A stretch of 64,000 nucleotides of DNA from Candidatus Melainabacteria bacterium (GTDB taxonomy: Bacteria > Cyanobacteriota > Vampirovibrionia > 2-02-FULL-35-15): NCBI GenBank assembly GCA_023250195.1, contig JAHFBF010000007.1, positions 1-64,000 of the forward strand. The letters run 5' to 3'. Shown here in pieces: positions 26,043 through 36,097 of this stretch; position 1 is the first letter of the stretch; the number at the start of each line of letters is the position of its first letter. The position numbers and the translations under genes are program-made. The notes below the pieces were generated by a model. It was not told the origin of the DNA. It saw only the letters and a program-made list of their open reading frames with translations, and made no database searches.

Positions 26043-27140
26043 ATGCTAAGTAAATCTACTATCTTTACCCGTCCATGGAAAGGAATCATTGATTGCTACA
26101 GCACATATTTACCTGTAAACAATAAAACACCTATCATTACTTTAAATGAAGGAAATACCCCTTTAATTTTTGCACCACATATAACCAAACTCTGTAATAT
26201 TCCTGGTCTGGCTGTTTATATAAAAGTAGAAGGTGCAAATCCTACAGGAAGTTTCAAAGATCGTGGAATGACTGTAGCCGTGAGTAAAGCAATTGAAGAA
26301 AAATCTAAAGCAATTATTTGTGCAAGCACAGGAAATACCAGTGCAAGTGCTGCTGCTTATGCTGCATGCGCCAGAGCAAATGGATATAAAATGGATTGTT
26401 TTGTTTTAGTACCAAAAGGATATGTAGCACTTGGAAAACTTTCACAGGCAATGATTTATGGAGCAAAGGTAGTACAGGTAGCAGGAAATTTTGATGAAGC
26501 ACTAAAACTTGTAAGAGACATTGTAAAACAGTATCCAATTACATTAGTTAATTCAGTAAACCCATACAGAATTGAAGGACAAAAAACAGGAGCCTTTGAA
26601 GTCTGTGAACAGCTCGGAAGAGCACCTGATATTTTATCTATCCCTGTAGGAAATGCAGGAAACATAACTGCATACTGGAAAGGATTTTGTGAATACTTAA
26701 GAAATGACAATAGACCAAAGATGATTGGCTTTGAAGCAAGTGGTGCTGCCCCAATAGTCCATAATAAAATTATTGAGAAGCCTGAAACTATTGCAACTGC
26801 AATTAGAATTGGAAATCCGGCAAGCTGGGAACAGGCAGTAAATGCAGCACAGGAATCCGGTGGCTTTATAGATATGGTTACCGATGAAGAAATAATTCAG
26901 GCATACAAACTTTTACACCAAAGCGAAGGAATAGCATGTGAACCGGCAAGCGCAGCATCAGTAGCAGGACTTATTAAATCTGCAAAAGCAAATAAAATTT
27001 CCCCTGAGTCTACAGTAGTATGTGTTTTAACTGGAAACGGTTTAAAAGATCCTGACAGTGCAATAAAATATTCTGAGCAGGAAAGAATAGAAGTAAAGCC
27101 TGATTTAAAAGAGATCGCAGAACTGTTAGGTTTCAATTAA
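26043..27140 (+). CDS. thrC: Threonine synthase
   Basis: PLP enzyme converting O-phosphohomoserine to threonine. It shows LNEGNTPL, the PLP-lysine motif [41 protein letters not shown] and [11 protein letters not shown]. The compact 365-residue form is the bacterial/archaeal type. Divergent from purQ with 33 bases between; convergent with the gene at 27137. Confidence 0.95.
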   Translation: MLSKSTIFTRPWKGIIDCYSTYLPVNNKTPIITLNEGNTPLIFAPHITKLCNIPGLAVYIKVEGANPTGSFKDRGMTVAVSKAIEEKSKAIICASTGNTSASAAAYAACARANGYKMDCFVLVPKGYVALGKLSQAMIYGAKVVQVAGNFDEALKLVRDIVKQYPITLVNSVNPYRIEGQKTGAFEVCEQLGRAPDILSIPVGNAGNITAYWKGFCEYLRNDNRPKMIGFEASGAAPIVHNKIIEKPETIATAIRIGNPASWEQAVNAAQESGGFIDMVTDEEIIQAYKLLHQSEGIACEPASAASVAGLIKSAKANKISPESTVVCVLTGNGLKDPDSAIKYSEQERIEVKPDLKEIAELLGFN

Positions 27141-27886
27141 TTTCTTTGTGGTACTACTACCTGCAAAGATTGATCAAGCAAAACCGGAACTTGAGTTCCA
27201 CTTTGTATAATTAGCTCTTTACCTTTAGATACAATAGCCCCAAGAGCACCGGCTCCACCACCAATCGCTGCACCAGACCATGCACCACGACCTGGCATTC
27301 CACCAGCAATAGCTCCTATAGCAGTTCCTAAAGCTGCTCCAAGCCCTGCACCAACAGCAGCTTTTCCAACTCCTTTAGCAAGTCTTGATCCACCAGTTTC
27401 AGCCTGAAGTTTAAATTGTGTTGTGTCTACTGAAGCACTTAAAGGATATCTTTGTCCATCCGGTGTTTGTATAGAAGTAAATCTAATTTCTAAAACACCC
27501 CCTGAACCAGCCATGAACCTTGCAGCAGGAATTGAATTTACTACCTGTCCAATAATCTGACTACCTGATGGTATAACAACATCAGAACCAACTACAAGTG
27601 GACTCGAGACACTTGCAGTAACAATATCTCCAACTCGATTTATCCCGGAACTTAAAGTACTTACCAATGAAGCATCAAATCTAGATCCTGCAGGTGCAAT
27701 TACAACCTTCCCTCTTAATGGTCGGTTTGGGGTACCAACTCCTGCTCCACGATTTCCCTGAACAGGTTGATCATATGATTCATCTAATTCCTGAGGATCC
27801 TGATAACCAGTTTGAGCAAAAACACAAGAATTATATAGAACAAGTAGACTTAAAAATAAAATTGGTAATTTAGTTAATGTTTTCAT
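27137..27886 (-). CDS. Exported protein with VirB10-like barrel motifs and a glycine-rich stretch
   Basis: 249 residues starting at [11 protein letters not shown], chosen because AAGGA lies nine bases upstream and a signal peptide (to about CVFAQ) follows. The mature part has [50 protein letters not shown], a Gly/Ala-rich segment like a glycine-zipper ([20 protein letters not shown]) and a closing [17 protein letters not shown]. The pattern resembles the protein at 62503 and TrbI/VirB10 C-terminal domains. Probably a periplasmic or outer-membrane protein; function unknown. Last gene of the gmk run. Confidence 0.75.
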   Translation of the reverse strand: MKTLTKLPILFLSLLVLYNSCVFAQTGYQDPQELDESYDQPVQGNRGAGVGTPNRPLRGKVVIAPAGSRFDASLVSTLSSGINRVGDIVTASVSSPLVVGSDVVIPSGSQIIGQVVNSIPAARFMAGSGGVLEIRFTSIQTPDGQRYPLSASVDTTQFKLQAETGGSRLAKGVGKAAVGAGLGAALGTAIGAIAGGMPGRGAWSGAAIGGGAGALGAIVSKGKELIIQSGTQVPVLLDQSLQVVVPQRN

Positions 27887-27942
27887 GGTTGTATTTTCCT
27901 TATTTCTCATAACGTATGATTATATTATAAATCTTGAATAAA

Positions 27943-28338
27943 CTACGCATTTATTATTGTATAGTCATGAAAGGATATTTGTGTCTCTTTACATATTTTT
28001 AATAAATTAAGCAGGTCAACCGGTTCATTCTCTCCAGCAACAATTATCATGTATAAACTTTCTTTACTGCCAAATTTTGAAATAATCATGAGTCCTGATT
28101 CATTCAAAAGTGAATAAGTATGAAATTCATTAGAAAACAAATTTGAACCTATTAACTCTAGCAGAGATTCTGATTTAACCATATTTTGCACTTGTGTCAG
28201 GTAGCTCTCACTTGAAGTATTTCTGTGCTCTTTCAGCACCTGGTTGTTTTTTATAAAATAAACAATATCAATACCTGCAATATCTTTAATTTTAGTGATG
28301 ATTTCATTAAAGAATTGATCCTGATTTTCAATAATCAT
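27943..28338 (-). CDS. Unknown 131-aa protein, possibly Roadblock/LC7-like
   Basis: Soluble, no signal peptide. The arrangement of an N-terminal helix, a strand IDIVYFIKNNQVLKEH, a helix, then SGLMIISKFGSKESLYMIIV and a final helix could be a Roadblock/LC7 fold, as used by regulators of small GTPases, but no diagnostic residue is present. Its start lies two bases after the stop of the upstream gene, so it is in the same transcript. Confidence 0.65.
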   Translation of the reverse strand: MIIENQDQFFNEIITKIKDIAGIDIVYFIKNNQVLKEHRNTSSESYLTQVQNMVKSESLLELIGSNLFSNEFHTYSLLNESGLMIISKFGSKESLYMIIVAGENEPVDLLNLLKICKETQISFHDYTIINA

Positions 28339-28340
28339 TT

Positions 28341-28970
28341 TTACTTTAACTCTTTTTTATTTTTTTTATTTTTTGTTTCTGTTTTACTGGAGGGATTACT
28401 ATCCTGTGATTTTTCAGCTCCTTTAATTTCTTTATCTTCTGTTTTTTTAGGAGCACTTTCAATCATTTTAATTTCTAAAATATCTACCCATGGTTCATCC
28501 AGAGCTGCACTAAATACTTCACCATAAATCTCCAACAGATCACCTTCTTCCAACTCTCGAATGATTTGATTTTCTTTTGCCTCTTTTACAGGATAAGCAA
28601 GTTTTAATTCCGAAAGCGGTATTTTACTGTCAGATCTAAAAATACAAATTGAGATGTACTCCTTGGAAGCTCTCATAGCTGGTTTATAGTCCAGCGCCAG
28701 CGTAGTGAAAGAACTAAATTTTCCTCTGAATTTTATCTTCTTCTTAATATAATCCTGAGGCTTTTCAAGAAGCACTCCAATTAAAATAGGCTGAAAATCA
28801 GCTTCATTTATAGGCTCTTTTTTTTCTTTGGCTGTTTCTTCTTTTTTATCTTCTGTATTTTTTTTTACTTTAGCAATTAAGAACTTAGAGTCATAACTGA
28901 GAGCTGAAAGAGAAGATGTGAAGAAACAAAGGAGACAAAGAATAGAAAATATATGCCTTTCATGCTTCAT
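28341..28970 (-). CDS. Unknown exported protein, 209 aa
   Basis: The start is set at MKHERHIFS (28970): it overlaps the coaBC stop by 11 bases and gives a normal signal peptide ending near SSLSALS. The mature part begins with a lysine/glutamate-rich stretch, then has a beta-rich domain with PILIGVLLEKPQDYIKKKIK, LEEGDLLEIYGEVF and WVDILEIKMIE that suggests an OB-like fold, and ends in a lysine-rich tail. Not recognised further. Confidence 0.7.
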   Translation of the reverse strand: MKHERHIFSILCLLCFFTSSLSALSYDSKFLIAKVKKNTEDKKEETAKEKKEPINEADFQPILIGVLLEKPQDYIKKKIKFRGKFSSFTTLALDYKPAMRASKEYISICIFRSDSKIPLSELKLAYPVKEAKENQIIRELEEGDLLEIYGEVFSAALDEPWVDILEIKMIESAPKKTEDKEIKGAEKSQDSNPSSKTETKNKKNKKELK

Positions 28971-30195
28971 GCTTAGTGCCTCGTGATTCTTTCTTTGTAG
29001 GAGTTTCAAAAATATCAACCAACTTATTACAAATATGCCTTGCTATTTGAATTTTTGATTGTCTTTGAAGAACTTCTTTACTTCCATCCCTGGTTAATAT
29101 AATAACTGCGTTTTCATCTGCTCCAAAACCAATGTCAGGAATTGTTATATCATTTGCAATTATCATATCTATTTTTTTCTTTTGAAGTTTTTCTATTGCA
29201 TTTTTTTCAATATTTTCAGATTCAGCAGAAAAGCCAACTATTACCTGCTTCTCACGTTTTGTACGACCAAGAATTTCCAGGATATCAGGATTTCTTGTTA
29301 ATTCAATTGTAATATCTTCGTTTTTCTTTTTAATTTTTTGTTTTGATGTTGTAATAGGTCTGAAATCACTTACTGCAGCAGCCATAATTAATGCATCTGC
29401 TTTATCAAACTCAGATTCAATCACTTCCTGCATTTCCTGTGCAGACTCTACCTCTATTACCTGATAATTACGATCTACAGATACAGTGGAAACAAGTACT
29501 ACTTCTGCTCCCATACTGTTTACCACATCAGCTAATGCAAGTCCCATTTTTCCGGAACTCCTGTTTCCAATAAACCTTACCGGATCAATTACTTCGCGTG
29601 TACCGCCGGCAGTAACAATAATTTTTTTCCCGAGAAAGGGTTTAGTTTCAGAGTCTCCATATAGAATAGTTTTAATTATTTTTTCGTTTGGAGCAATATG
29701 TCCAATTCCTGAATAGCCACAGACTAAATCTCCATCTTCAGGCGGAATTATCTTATGCCCTAACTTAGTAACAAGAGTCTCAATATTTTTTTGAGTGGTG
29801 AAATGCTCCCACATATTGGTATTCATAGCCGGTGCAATATAAACCGGTGCACGGGTTGCAAGCAAAATACTTGTTATTAACTCATCAGAGATTCCACATG
29901 CCATCTTTGCAATAATATCAGCAGTCGCCGGTGCCAGTAAAACCAAGTCAGCACTGTCAGCCAGTTCTATGTGTACTGGTTTACTTTGAATTTCAGGAGA
30001 AAACATTTCACAGTAAACATTGTTTGAAGATAGAACTTTTAGCGGGAGCTCGTTAATAAAATGCCTGGCATCTTTTGTTAAAACTACAGTAACAGAATGT
30101 CCCAGCCTCTTTAATTCTTTTACAAGATCATACATCTTGTAAGCTGCTATGCCAGCACTTATACCCAGGACTATATTTTTTGATTGACTTGTCAT
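28960..30195 (-). CDS. coaBC: Bifunctional phosphopantothenoylcysteine decarboxylase/phosphopantothenate-cysteine ligase
   Basis: Two consecutive steps of coenzyme A synthesis. The N-terminal flavoprotein (CoaC) has ILGISAGIAAYK-type start, the PAMNTNMWEH motif and CGYSGIGHIA; the C-terminal CoaB half has VTAGGTREVIDPVRFIGNRSSGKMG and the lysine-rich KQKIKKKNEDI region. 411 residues. It follows rpoZ by 17 bases in the conserved gmk-rpoZ-coaBC order. The last codons (TKHEA) and the start of the next gene share a CATGCTT-type short repeat. Confidence 0.96.
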   Translation of the reverse strand: MTSQSKNIVLGISAGIAAYKMYDLVKELKRLGHSVTVVLTKDARHFINELPLKVLSSNNVYCEMFSPEIQSKPVHIELADSADLVLLAPATADIIAKMACGISDELITSILLATRAPVYIAPAMNTNMWEHFTTQKNIETLVTKLGHKIIPPEDGDLVCGYSGIGHIAPNEKIIKTILYGDSETKPFLGKKIIVTAGGTREVIDPVRFIGNRSSGKMGLALADVVNSMGAEVVLVSTVSVDRNYQVIEVESAQEMQEVIESEFDKADALIMAAAVSDFRPITTSKQKIKKKNEDITIELTRNPDILEILGRTKREKQVIVGFSAESENIEKNAIEKLQKKKIDMIIANDITIPDIGFGADENAVIILTRDGSKEVLQRQSKIQIARHICNKLVDIFETPTKKESRGTKHEA

Positions 30196-30212
30196 AAAGT
30201 TGCTTGGAAATT

Positions 30213-30410
30213 CTATCTACTGTTTACAAGGAGTGTTCCATCTTTTTGAGCAGCAATTTCCTGAAGAGCCTGAATGACAGGATTAGTAGTTCCTTCAAGT
30301 TCTTTTGTTTCTTCTTTAATTTGTTTTGCTAACTGAGCTACTTTTAAAACCGAATCATATCTGTTTCCTGATTCTTCCAGTAAATCACTTAACAATTTAT
30401 TTATTGACAT
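30213..30410 (-). CDS. rpoZ: RNA polymerase omega subunit
   Basis: 65 residues with GNRYDSVLKVAQLAKQI and NPVIQALQEIAAQ, the two conserved parts of omega. It promotes assembly of RNA polymerase. AGGGAT precedes the ATG. The spacer to gmk (30411-30519) holds two hairpins: GAAAACATTTA/TAAATGTTTTC and AAAATTGC/GCAATTTT. Confidence 0.9.
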   Translation of the reverse strand: MSINKLLSDLLEESGNRYDSVLKVAQLAKQIKEETKELEGTTNPVIQALQEIAAQKDGTLLVNSR

Positions 30411-30419
30411 TTTTGATTA

Positions 30420-30510
30420 TCCCTTTTTTTTATTTGAAAACATTTAGGCTTAAATGTTTTCTCTCCTTACCGGCGCTCAAAAAATTGCTCATCGCAATTT
30501 TCTTCGCTTA
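30420..30510. repeat. Two hairpins between gmk and rpoZ
   Basis: One stem has arms GAAAACATTTA and TAAATGTTTTC with a 4-base loop; a second has AAAATTGC and GCAATTTT. The second, with flanking GCGCTC and GCTTATA, resembles the hairpin of the composite element at 51030 and 57216, but lies farther from the rpoZ start. Confidence 0.5.
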
Positions 30511-30519
30511 TACATATCT

Positions 30520-31104
30520 CTACTGTTTTACATTATTTATTCTACAACGCTCAGTACGAATTATACTAATGACATTATCTACAGCATTTGTTAACTCATC
30601 ATTTACTACAAGATGGTGGAAAAGCTTTGTCTCATTCATCTCTTCCTTAGCTTTGTTAAGCCTGATTTTAACTTTATCAATTGATTCGGTTTTCCTTTTA
30701 ATTAGTCTTTCTTCCAAAACTTCAAATGAAGGCGGTGTTAAAAAGATAAGCACTGCGTCCGGACATTTTTGTTTAATCTGTTTTGCTCCCTGAACTTCTA
30801 TTTCAAGAATTACATCTTTACCGCATGACAGATAATTATTTATAGCAAATTTGGGTGAGCCATAAAAATTCCCCACAAATTCTGCCCATTCAAGAAATTG
30901 ATTTGAATTAATCATTTCCTGAAATTCTTCTTTTGTTTTAAAAAAATAATTTATACCTTCTTTCTCGCCATCTCTCATCGGCCTTGTAGTCGCAGAAACA
31001 GACAGATATACATTGTCAACTTTTTTAAGTATTTCTCCAGCTACAGTACTCTTTCCAACACCGGATGGGCCACTAATTACAAAGATTTTGCCTTCGCTTG
31101 ACAT
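30520..31104 (-). CDS. gmk: Guanylate kinase
   Basis: Phosphorylates GMP to GDP. The P-loop is FVISGPSGVGKST (about 7-19), followed by VSATTRPMRDGEKEGINYFF and FLEWAEFVGNFYGSP, the GMP-binding part. 194 residues. First gene of the gmk-rpoZ-coaBC run. The SD GGAG lies in the 3' arm of a hairpin (CTCCAG/CTGGAG) 11 bases before the ATG, so initiation may depend on hairpin opening. Confidence 0.96.
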   Translation of the reverse strand: MSSEGKIFVISGPSGVGKSTVAGEILKKVDNVYLSVSATTRPMRDGEKEGINYFFKTKEEFQEMINSNQFLEWAEFVGNFYGSPKFAINNYLSCGKDVILEIEVQGAKQIKQKCPDAVLIFLTPPSFEVLEERLIKRKTESIDKVKIRLNKAKEEMNETKLFHHLVVNDELTNAVDNVISIIRTERCRINNVKQ

Positions 31105-31190
31105 TTTTTATATAGCTCCAGACAAGCTGGAGTGTCCCTCGATCAATCCCTTTCACTGGATCGGATTTGCCCAATAAATGGGACAAATCC
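31105..31190 (-). repeat. Composite palindromic element upstream of gmk
   Basis: On the minus strand: hairpin GGATTTG/CAAATCC with inner CCC/GGG (31163-31190), then a CTCCAG/CTGGAG hairpin (31116-31132), then CTATATAAAAA and the gmk ATG. The SD GGAG is within the second stem. Confidence 0.75.
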
Positions 31191-31312
31191 TTTAAATACT
31201 ATAGTGTTTTATTTCATTCTTTAATTTCTGTCTTCTGTCTTTCTTGCTTACTTCTACCCTTTAAATGAGTGTACAATATCTATGATATATTTTCTCTGTT
31301 AATTAAAGCGTT

Positions 31313-32512
31313 ATGAAGAAATTTGCATTATTATTTGGTTTATTACTTCTAACTATTGGACTTGTTTTATCATTTATAGACACCCCTTTTAAGTACCTTT
31401 TTCAGGCTAACACCCATTTAACCAGTGGGAAAGTAGCCAAAGCAGTCAAGTTGCTTGAGGACGGATACAAAAAATACCCGAACAATCACAAAATTACATT
31501 TGCTCTGGCTAAAGCCTATCATCTGGCAGGTGAAACAGAACTTGCAAATAAAACAATATTTTCAAATTCAAAAAAAACAATAGACACTTTAAAGTGCGAC
31601 AAAGATTTTAGGAATTTTTTAGTGGATCTTGCAGATGCAAATCATGAGATTGGGGACGAACGATCTGCAAAATTTCTTGCTACACAATACCTGACATGTC
31701 AAGAGAATCCCAAACCATCACAACAAACTGTAAAAAACTTACTTAGAGTAGGGCAGATACTGCCGGAAAGATCTCTTGAGGTCTGGGAAAAAGGATTTAA
31801 CCTTGCTAATGCAATAAATAAACCTGAACTAAAAGAAAGTTTAAAAGCATTACTTTTACCAAAATATTTTCAAATGGCTGATGATTTAAAAGGACAAAAA
31901 AAGTATAAAGATGCTCTTGAAATCTTAAATAAAGCTGGAGTTCTTGGGAAATGCGCCGAAGTAAATTACGAACAGGCAAAATTATGTATTGAACTCGGAA
32001 AAATCGGGCAGGCACAAAAATTATTTGAAGATGCCATTCAGCTTGAACCTGAGAATGATGACTATAAGATTTCTTATGCCAATGCCCTGAAAAAAGCTGC
32101 CTTAAGTACAAATGACAGAATTAAAAGAAATGAATATTTTGAAAAGATCAAATTATTACTTGCTGGAGATGACAATCCGGTAAAAGCTACTTTGCTTAAA
32201 AAAATCATGAACTTAAACGCAAAATACAAAATTACCGACAGTAGTCTGAAATTAAAATATATTGGTGATTATTTATATCCATCTTTTACCTTTAAAATTA
32301 TTCCTGTTTCCGACATTGAAATAAAAAAATACAAAGTAATATTTCTAAATGAAGAAAGAAGAGAACTGGATAATTATGAAGCTCCGTTAACAAATGAAGA
32401 ACTAAATCAGCCTATAGAAGTTACATCCAGGAATTCCGTTCAAGATGATAACTTTATTAATGCAAAGCTTTTTGTAAATGATGAATTTGTAAAGGAATAC
32501 ATGAACAAATGA
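31313..32512 (+). CDS. Membrane-anchored TPR protein
   Basis: 399 residues with an N-terminal membrane segment (about 5-22) and helical repeats of TPR type, for example GKVAKAVKLLEDGYKKYPNN, ALAKAYHLAGETELANK and YEQAKLCIELGKIGQAQKLF. The last 90 residues look like a beta-rich domain (FKIIPVSDIEIKKYKVIFLN). Such proteins scaffold complexes in the periplasm; the partner is unknown. The stop overlaps the next start (ATGA), so it is co-translated with the AIM24-family gene. Confidence 0.82.
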   Translation: MKKFALLFGLLLLTIGLVLSFIDTPFKYLFQANTHLTSGKVAKAVKLLEDGYKKYPNNHKITFALAKAYHLAGETELANKTIFSNSKKTIDTLKCDKDFRNFLVDLADANHEIGDERSAKFLATQYLTCQENPKPSQQTVKNLLRVGQILPERSLEVWEKGFNLANAINKPELKESLKALLLPKYFQMADDLKGQKKYKDALEILNKAGVLGKCAEVNYEQAKLCIELGKIGQAQKLFEDAIQLEPENDDYKISYANALKKAALSTNDRIKRNEYFEKIKLLLAGDDNPVKATLLKKIMNLNAKYKITDSSLKLKYIGDYLYPSFTFKIIPVSDIEIKKYKVIFLNEERRELDNYEAPLTNEELNQPIEVTSRNSVQDDNFINAKLFVNDEFVKEYMNK

Positions 32513-33225
32513 AACACGAAATTATTGGAAATGACATGCAGGTAGCTATTGTGGAACTTGATACAAACGAGTTTGTTCAGGCAGATGCAGGCAGTATGTT
32601 TTTTATAGAAGGTAATGTAGATATGGATCTCAGAATGCCTGGTGGATGGGTTGGCGGTTTAAAAAGAATGTTTCTTGGGGAATCATTTATGCTTCCTGTT
32701 TTCAAATCAAAATCCATAGGTTCAAAAGTTGCATTTGCACCGCCATATCCCGGTAAAATAATTGAGCTTGAAGTAACAAATGATAAGATCTGGCAGGCAC
32801 AGAAAAAAAGTTTTTTATTTGCTTATGGAAATATTTCTATAAATATCAGTTTTATCAGAAAATTTAAAGTTGGTTTTTTTGGCGGGGAAGGTTTTATTCT
32901 TGAAAAGTTTTCAGGAAATGGAAAAGTTTTTATAAATTGCGGCGGAATGGCTATTGAAAAAACTTTGGACATAAATGAAACCATTCAAGTTGATACCGGC
33001 TGTATAGTAGCTTTTGAAGACAGCATACAATATGACGTCAAACGAATTAAAAGTATTAAAACAGCAATTTTTGGTGGGGAAGGTTTATTTTTATCTACTC
33101 TAACAGGTCCCGGGAAAATTATCCTACAGTCAATGCCATGGTCCAGATTCCAAAATGCAATGTCTAATGGTAATGGCAGCAAAGGGCTACTTAGTGATGC
33201 GGGAAAGATTTTTGGTGGAGATTAG
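32509..33225 (+). CDS. AIM24/TIGR00266 family protein
   Basis: 238 residues with the repeated beta motif of the AIM24 family: VQADAGSMFFIEGNVDMD, GWVGGLKRMFLGESFMLPVF, FFGGEGFILEKFSGNGKVFI and IFGGEGLFLSTLTGPGKIIL, ending with a serine/glycine-rich tail. The molecular role of the family in bacteria is unclear. It overlaps the TPR gene by four bases. Confidence 0.85.
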   Translation: MKHEIIGNDMQVAIVELDTNEFVQADAGSMFFIEGNVDMDLRMPGGWVGGLKRMFLGESFMLPVFKSKSIGSKVAFAPPYPGKIIELEVTNDKIWQAQKKSFLFAYGNISINISFIRKFKVGFFGGEGFILEKFSGNGKVFINCGGMAIEKTLDINETIQVDTGCIVAFEDSIQYDVKRIKSIKTAIFGGEGLFLSTLTGPGKIILQSMPWSRFQNAMSNGNGSKGLLSDAGKIFGGD

Positions 33226-33247
33226 AAGATATCAGAGGATCTATTAA

Positions 33248-33358
33248 GATTCAGTTAAATTGAGAAATATCAAATATAACCATTCAGCAACTTTGTATTA
33301 ACTGAGAACTATTAAAGACAATTATTCAGTAATTTTTTATTAACTGTTAACTATAAAA
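33248..33358 (+). repeat. Imperfect tandem repeat upstream of the HExxH gene
   Basis: Two adjacent units of about 42 bases, CATTCAGCAACTTTGTATTA... and TATTCAGTAATTTTTTATTA..., each continuing with an AACTG-A-AACTAT stretch; a partial third unit precedes them. They fill the gap before the gene at 33364. Confidence 0.65.
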
Positions 33359-33363
33359 TCAAA

Positions 33364-34977
33364 ATGTCATTAAACATTTCAAACTCTAATATTTCATTAT
33401 CAATTCCAGGCATAGAATCTGTAGTTAACTTTAATATTGGCAAATTGTTAAAGTTAATTAGAAATGAAGAAAATTTAACTCAGGCATTAATAGCTCAAAA
33501 TACTCATGACCAATTTATCTCTTATGAATTAGAGCTTGACGAACAATCATCTGAAAAGCTAAAGGAACTAGCCCCCCATGAAGAGTTAAAACTAAAGCTA
33601 AGATACTCCATTGAGATCAGATATAAAATTATTCCTAGTGATTGTGAAAAACTTCACTCAAGATTTCCAACAATTCCTGGAGTTACTCCAAATGGAATAT
33701 GGTTATATGATAAAAAGAAAGACTTATTGATTTATGAGTATAAATCAGGAAGTACTATAGCCAATTTATTTTATGATAAAAATGGCAAAAAAGTTTCTGA
33801 AGAAGATTATAATTCTAAGACCAAAGAGAAAAAAATATATTCTGAGAATGGAGGATATGAGTTATATAAGAATGGGATCTTACTGGAAAAAACTGAGGTT
33901 TATGGAGAAATTAGTTCAGTCAAAGGAAAGGCAATTACTCATTATAAAGACGGGGAAATAAATTCCATAGAAGTATATGATTCCAATTCAAAATTATTAG
34001 ATAAAGTAAGGACTGATGGAAAAAAAGAGGTTATTTCACTTGGAAAAGAATTCCTTACTCTTATTTATAACCATAGAAAAGATAAACCAATAAATCTGGA
34101 CATCTTTAAGTTTATAAAAGATAAAACCAAGACGAAGGAAGATTATTTAAAATTTGAAGAACAATATCTAGCTGATTTTGGGGTCACAGTAAAAAGAGAT
34201 CCTTTTATTGGAATAATTTTGCGTGATGTTAGAAACCATGGGCTTGAAATTGCTGGACTAAATAAAGACAAAGAAAAGATTGAAAAAAAATATGGGATAA
34301 AAATTGAAATTAATGATTGTAGAAGTTCTCAATTCACTTACACCCGTATGCCAATAAGAAGTGTTGAAAAAGAACTAAAACTGCTTGACAGAGAGATTCA
34401 AAAATATCCTCCTGGATTTATAAAAAAACAAAATCTCACTGTTTACCTTGTTGATAATATAAGGACTAATGGATTAGAGAGCTCTCCAAGAGGTTTATAT
34501 CTATCTGAAGTAAGTGGAATAGTCATTACAACATCAAGTGTGTTTGATCATGAATTTTATCATCGTTTAGATGATGCTAATGACGGCTTATCAAAGAACA
34601 ATTCTGAATGGGTAAAATTATCACCTGATTATAATAAAGATGGAAACAAAGGATTTACATGGCAGAATAAAATAGGGTGGAGAGCATCTGATAAAGATCT
34701 CCCTAAAGGATTTGCAAGGCATTATGGCAGAGTTAACCCAGACGAAGATCAAGCTACTATTGCAGAATGTCTTTTTCGCAAGGATGGTGATCAAAGTTAC
34801 AGTGTCCTTATGAGAAAAGCAAAGAGAGATAAGGTCCTTATGGCAAAAATAAATTTCATTAAAGCTGAATATAAAAAATGGAGTGGTGGAATGATTGACG
34901 AAAAGTATTTTAATGATTTAAGTGATGGCGTTATTATAAATGAAGCTTATTGGGAGAAAAGAGCAAAGGCTAAATAA
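33364..34977 (+). CDS. Putative zinc metallopeptidase with a YwqK/MORN-like repeat region
   Basis: 537 residues, no signal peptide. Residues 396-400 form HEFYH in SVFDHEFYHRLDD, an HExxH zinc motif, with DQATIAECLF about 70 residues on as a possible glutamate ligand. Before it, residues about 100-220 contain repeats such as GIWLYDKKKDLLIYEYKSG, NLFYDKNGKKVSEEDY and ITHYKDGEINSIEVYD, the pattern of MORN/YwqK-type repeats. The combination recalls toxin-like metallopeptidases, though family assignment is not certain. No SD. It separates the AIM24 gene from nuoA. Confidence 0.75.
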   Translation: MSLNISNSNISLSIPGIESVVNFNIGKLLKLIRNEENLTQALIAQNTHDQFISYELELDEQSSEKLKELAPHEELKLKLRYSIEIRYKIIPSDCEKLHSRFPTIPGVTPNGIWLYDKKKDLLIYEYKSGSTIANLFYDKNGKKVSEEDYNSKTKEKKIYSENGGYELYKNGILLEKTEVYGEISSVKGKAITHYKDGEINSIEVYDSNSKLLDKVRTDGKKEVISLGKEFLTLIYNHRKDKPINLDIFKFIKDKTKTKEDYLKFEEQYLADFGVTVKRDPFIGIILRDVRNHGLEIAGLNKDKEKIEKKYGIKIEINDCRSSQFTYTRMPIRSVEKELKLLDREIQKYPPGFIKKQNLTVYLVDNIRTNGLESSPRGLYLSEVSGIVITTSSVFDHEFYHRLDDANDGLSKNNSEWVKLSPDYNKDGNKGFTWQNKIGWRASDKDLPKGFARHYGRVNPDEDQATIAECLFRKDGDQSYSVLMRKAKRDKVLMAKINFIKAEYKKWSGGMIDEKYFNDLSDGVIINEAYWEKRAKAK

Positions 34978-35054
34978 GCCAACTGCTTGAATTTACATTT
35001 TGTTCGCTATTATAATTCTTTTCAGGACTGCTGACTTATGCTATAAATAAAGCC

Positions 35055-35429
35055 ATGTCTTCTCAATTCACACAAATTGCAATTTTTACAATAGTTGGTT
35101 TTGTCCTTGGTGCTACTTTACTTACACTTTCAGCAACCATACAAAGAATTTTTGGAATATCTAATCCTACAAAAGTAAAAACAGAATCATATGAATGTGG
35201 AATGAAAGTTTTTCACGACACAAAGATCCAGTTTGATATTAAATATTACTTATTTGCACTTATGTTCATTGTGTTTGATGTAGAGTTTGTTTTTCTTGTA
35301 CCATGGGCTGTGATTTTTGATATTTCATGTAATAAAATTTTCCTTATCATTGAAGCTTTTATTTTTGTTTTTATCCTTGTACTTGGACTATATTATGCAT
35401 GGCAAAAAGGTGTGTTGGAATTTGATTAA
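35055..35429 (+). CDS. nuoA: NADH-quinone oxidoreductase subunit A
   Basis: Small membrane subunit of complex I (NdhC in cyanobacteria). 124 residues with three membrane segments, the quinone-cavity loop TESYECGMKVF and FDVEFVFLVPWAV. First of four genes in the order nuoABCD. Confidence 0.95.
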   Translation: MSSQFTQIAIFTIVGFVLGATLLTLSATIQRIFGISNPTKVKTESYECGMKVFHDTKIQFDIKYYLFALMFIVFDVEFVFLVPWAVIFDISCNKIFLIIEAFIFVFILVLGLYYAWQKGVLEFD

Positions 35430-35486
35430 AACATGTAAATCTCACTGATTCTAAAATTGTGAGTATAATTTACTTGTAAAGAAAAA

Positions 35487-36095
35487 ATGACAGAACCACT
35501 TATAAAATTACCAAGTAAACCAGTTCCTGAAGATTTAAAAGGAAATGTTATTGTTGCAGGACTTTCTGGGTTTTTGGATCTTATTTATAATTGGGCAAGA
35601 TCAAATTCAGTCTGGCCGCTTACCTTTGGAACATCATGCTGCGCAATTGAAATGATGTCTACAGGAATGAGTAAGTTTGATATTTCAAGATTTGGATCTG
35701 AAGTTTTTAGAGCTACTCCCAGACAGGCAGATTTAATAATTACTGCAGGTACTATAACCAGAAAAATGGCACCCGCACTTATCAGACTCTATGAGCAAAT
35801 GCCAGAACCAAAATATGTAATTGCAATGGGAGCATGTACTATTACAGGCGGAATGTTTCATGATTCTTATTCAGTGGTACAGGGAGTAGACAGAATAATC
35901 CCTGTAGATGTTTATGTGCCGGGCTGTCCACCAAGACCAGAAGGTTTATTACACGGACTGATGATTTTGCAGAGAAAAATAAGAAATGAATCTTTGGCTT
36001 CGCGAAGACTTTATGCAAAAGATCATCATCCTGTAACATATGTAGATGAGTTAACCGGTCTGCCATTTCCATTTAAAGAAGAACAAAAAGTATAA
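35487..36095 (+). CDS. nuoB: NADH-quinone oxidoreductase subunit B
   Basis: Carries the N2 iron-sulfur cluster next to the quinone site. Ligands: the Cys pair in [11 protein letters not shown], Cys in [11 protein letters not shown] and Cys in [13 protein letters not shown]. 202 residues. It follows nuoA by 57 bases and precedes nuoC by two. Confidence 0.96.
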   Translation: MTEPLIKLPSKPVPEDLKGNVIVAGLSGFLDLIYNWARSNSVWPLTFGTSCCAIEMMSTGMSKFDISRFGSEVFRATPRQADLIITAGTITRKMAPALIRLYEQMPEPKYVIAMGACTITGGMFHDSYSVVQGVDRIIPVDVYVPGCPPRPEGLLHGLMILQRKIRNESLASRRLYAKDHHPVTYVDELTGLPFPFKEEQKV

Positions 36096-36097
36096 CA

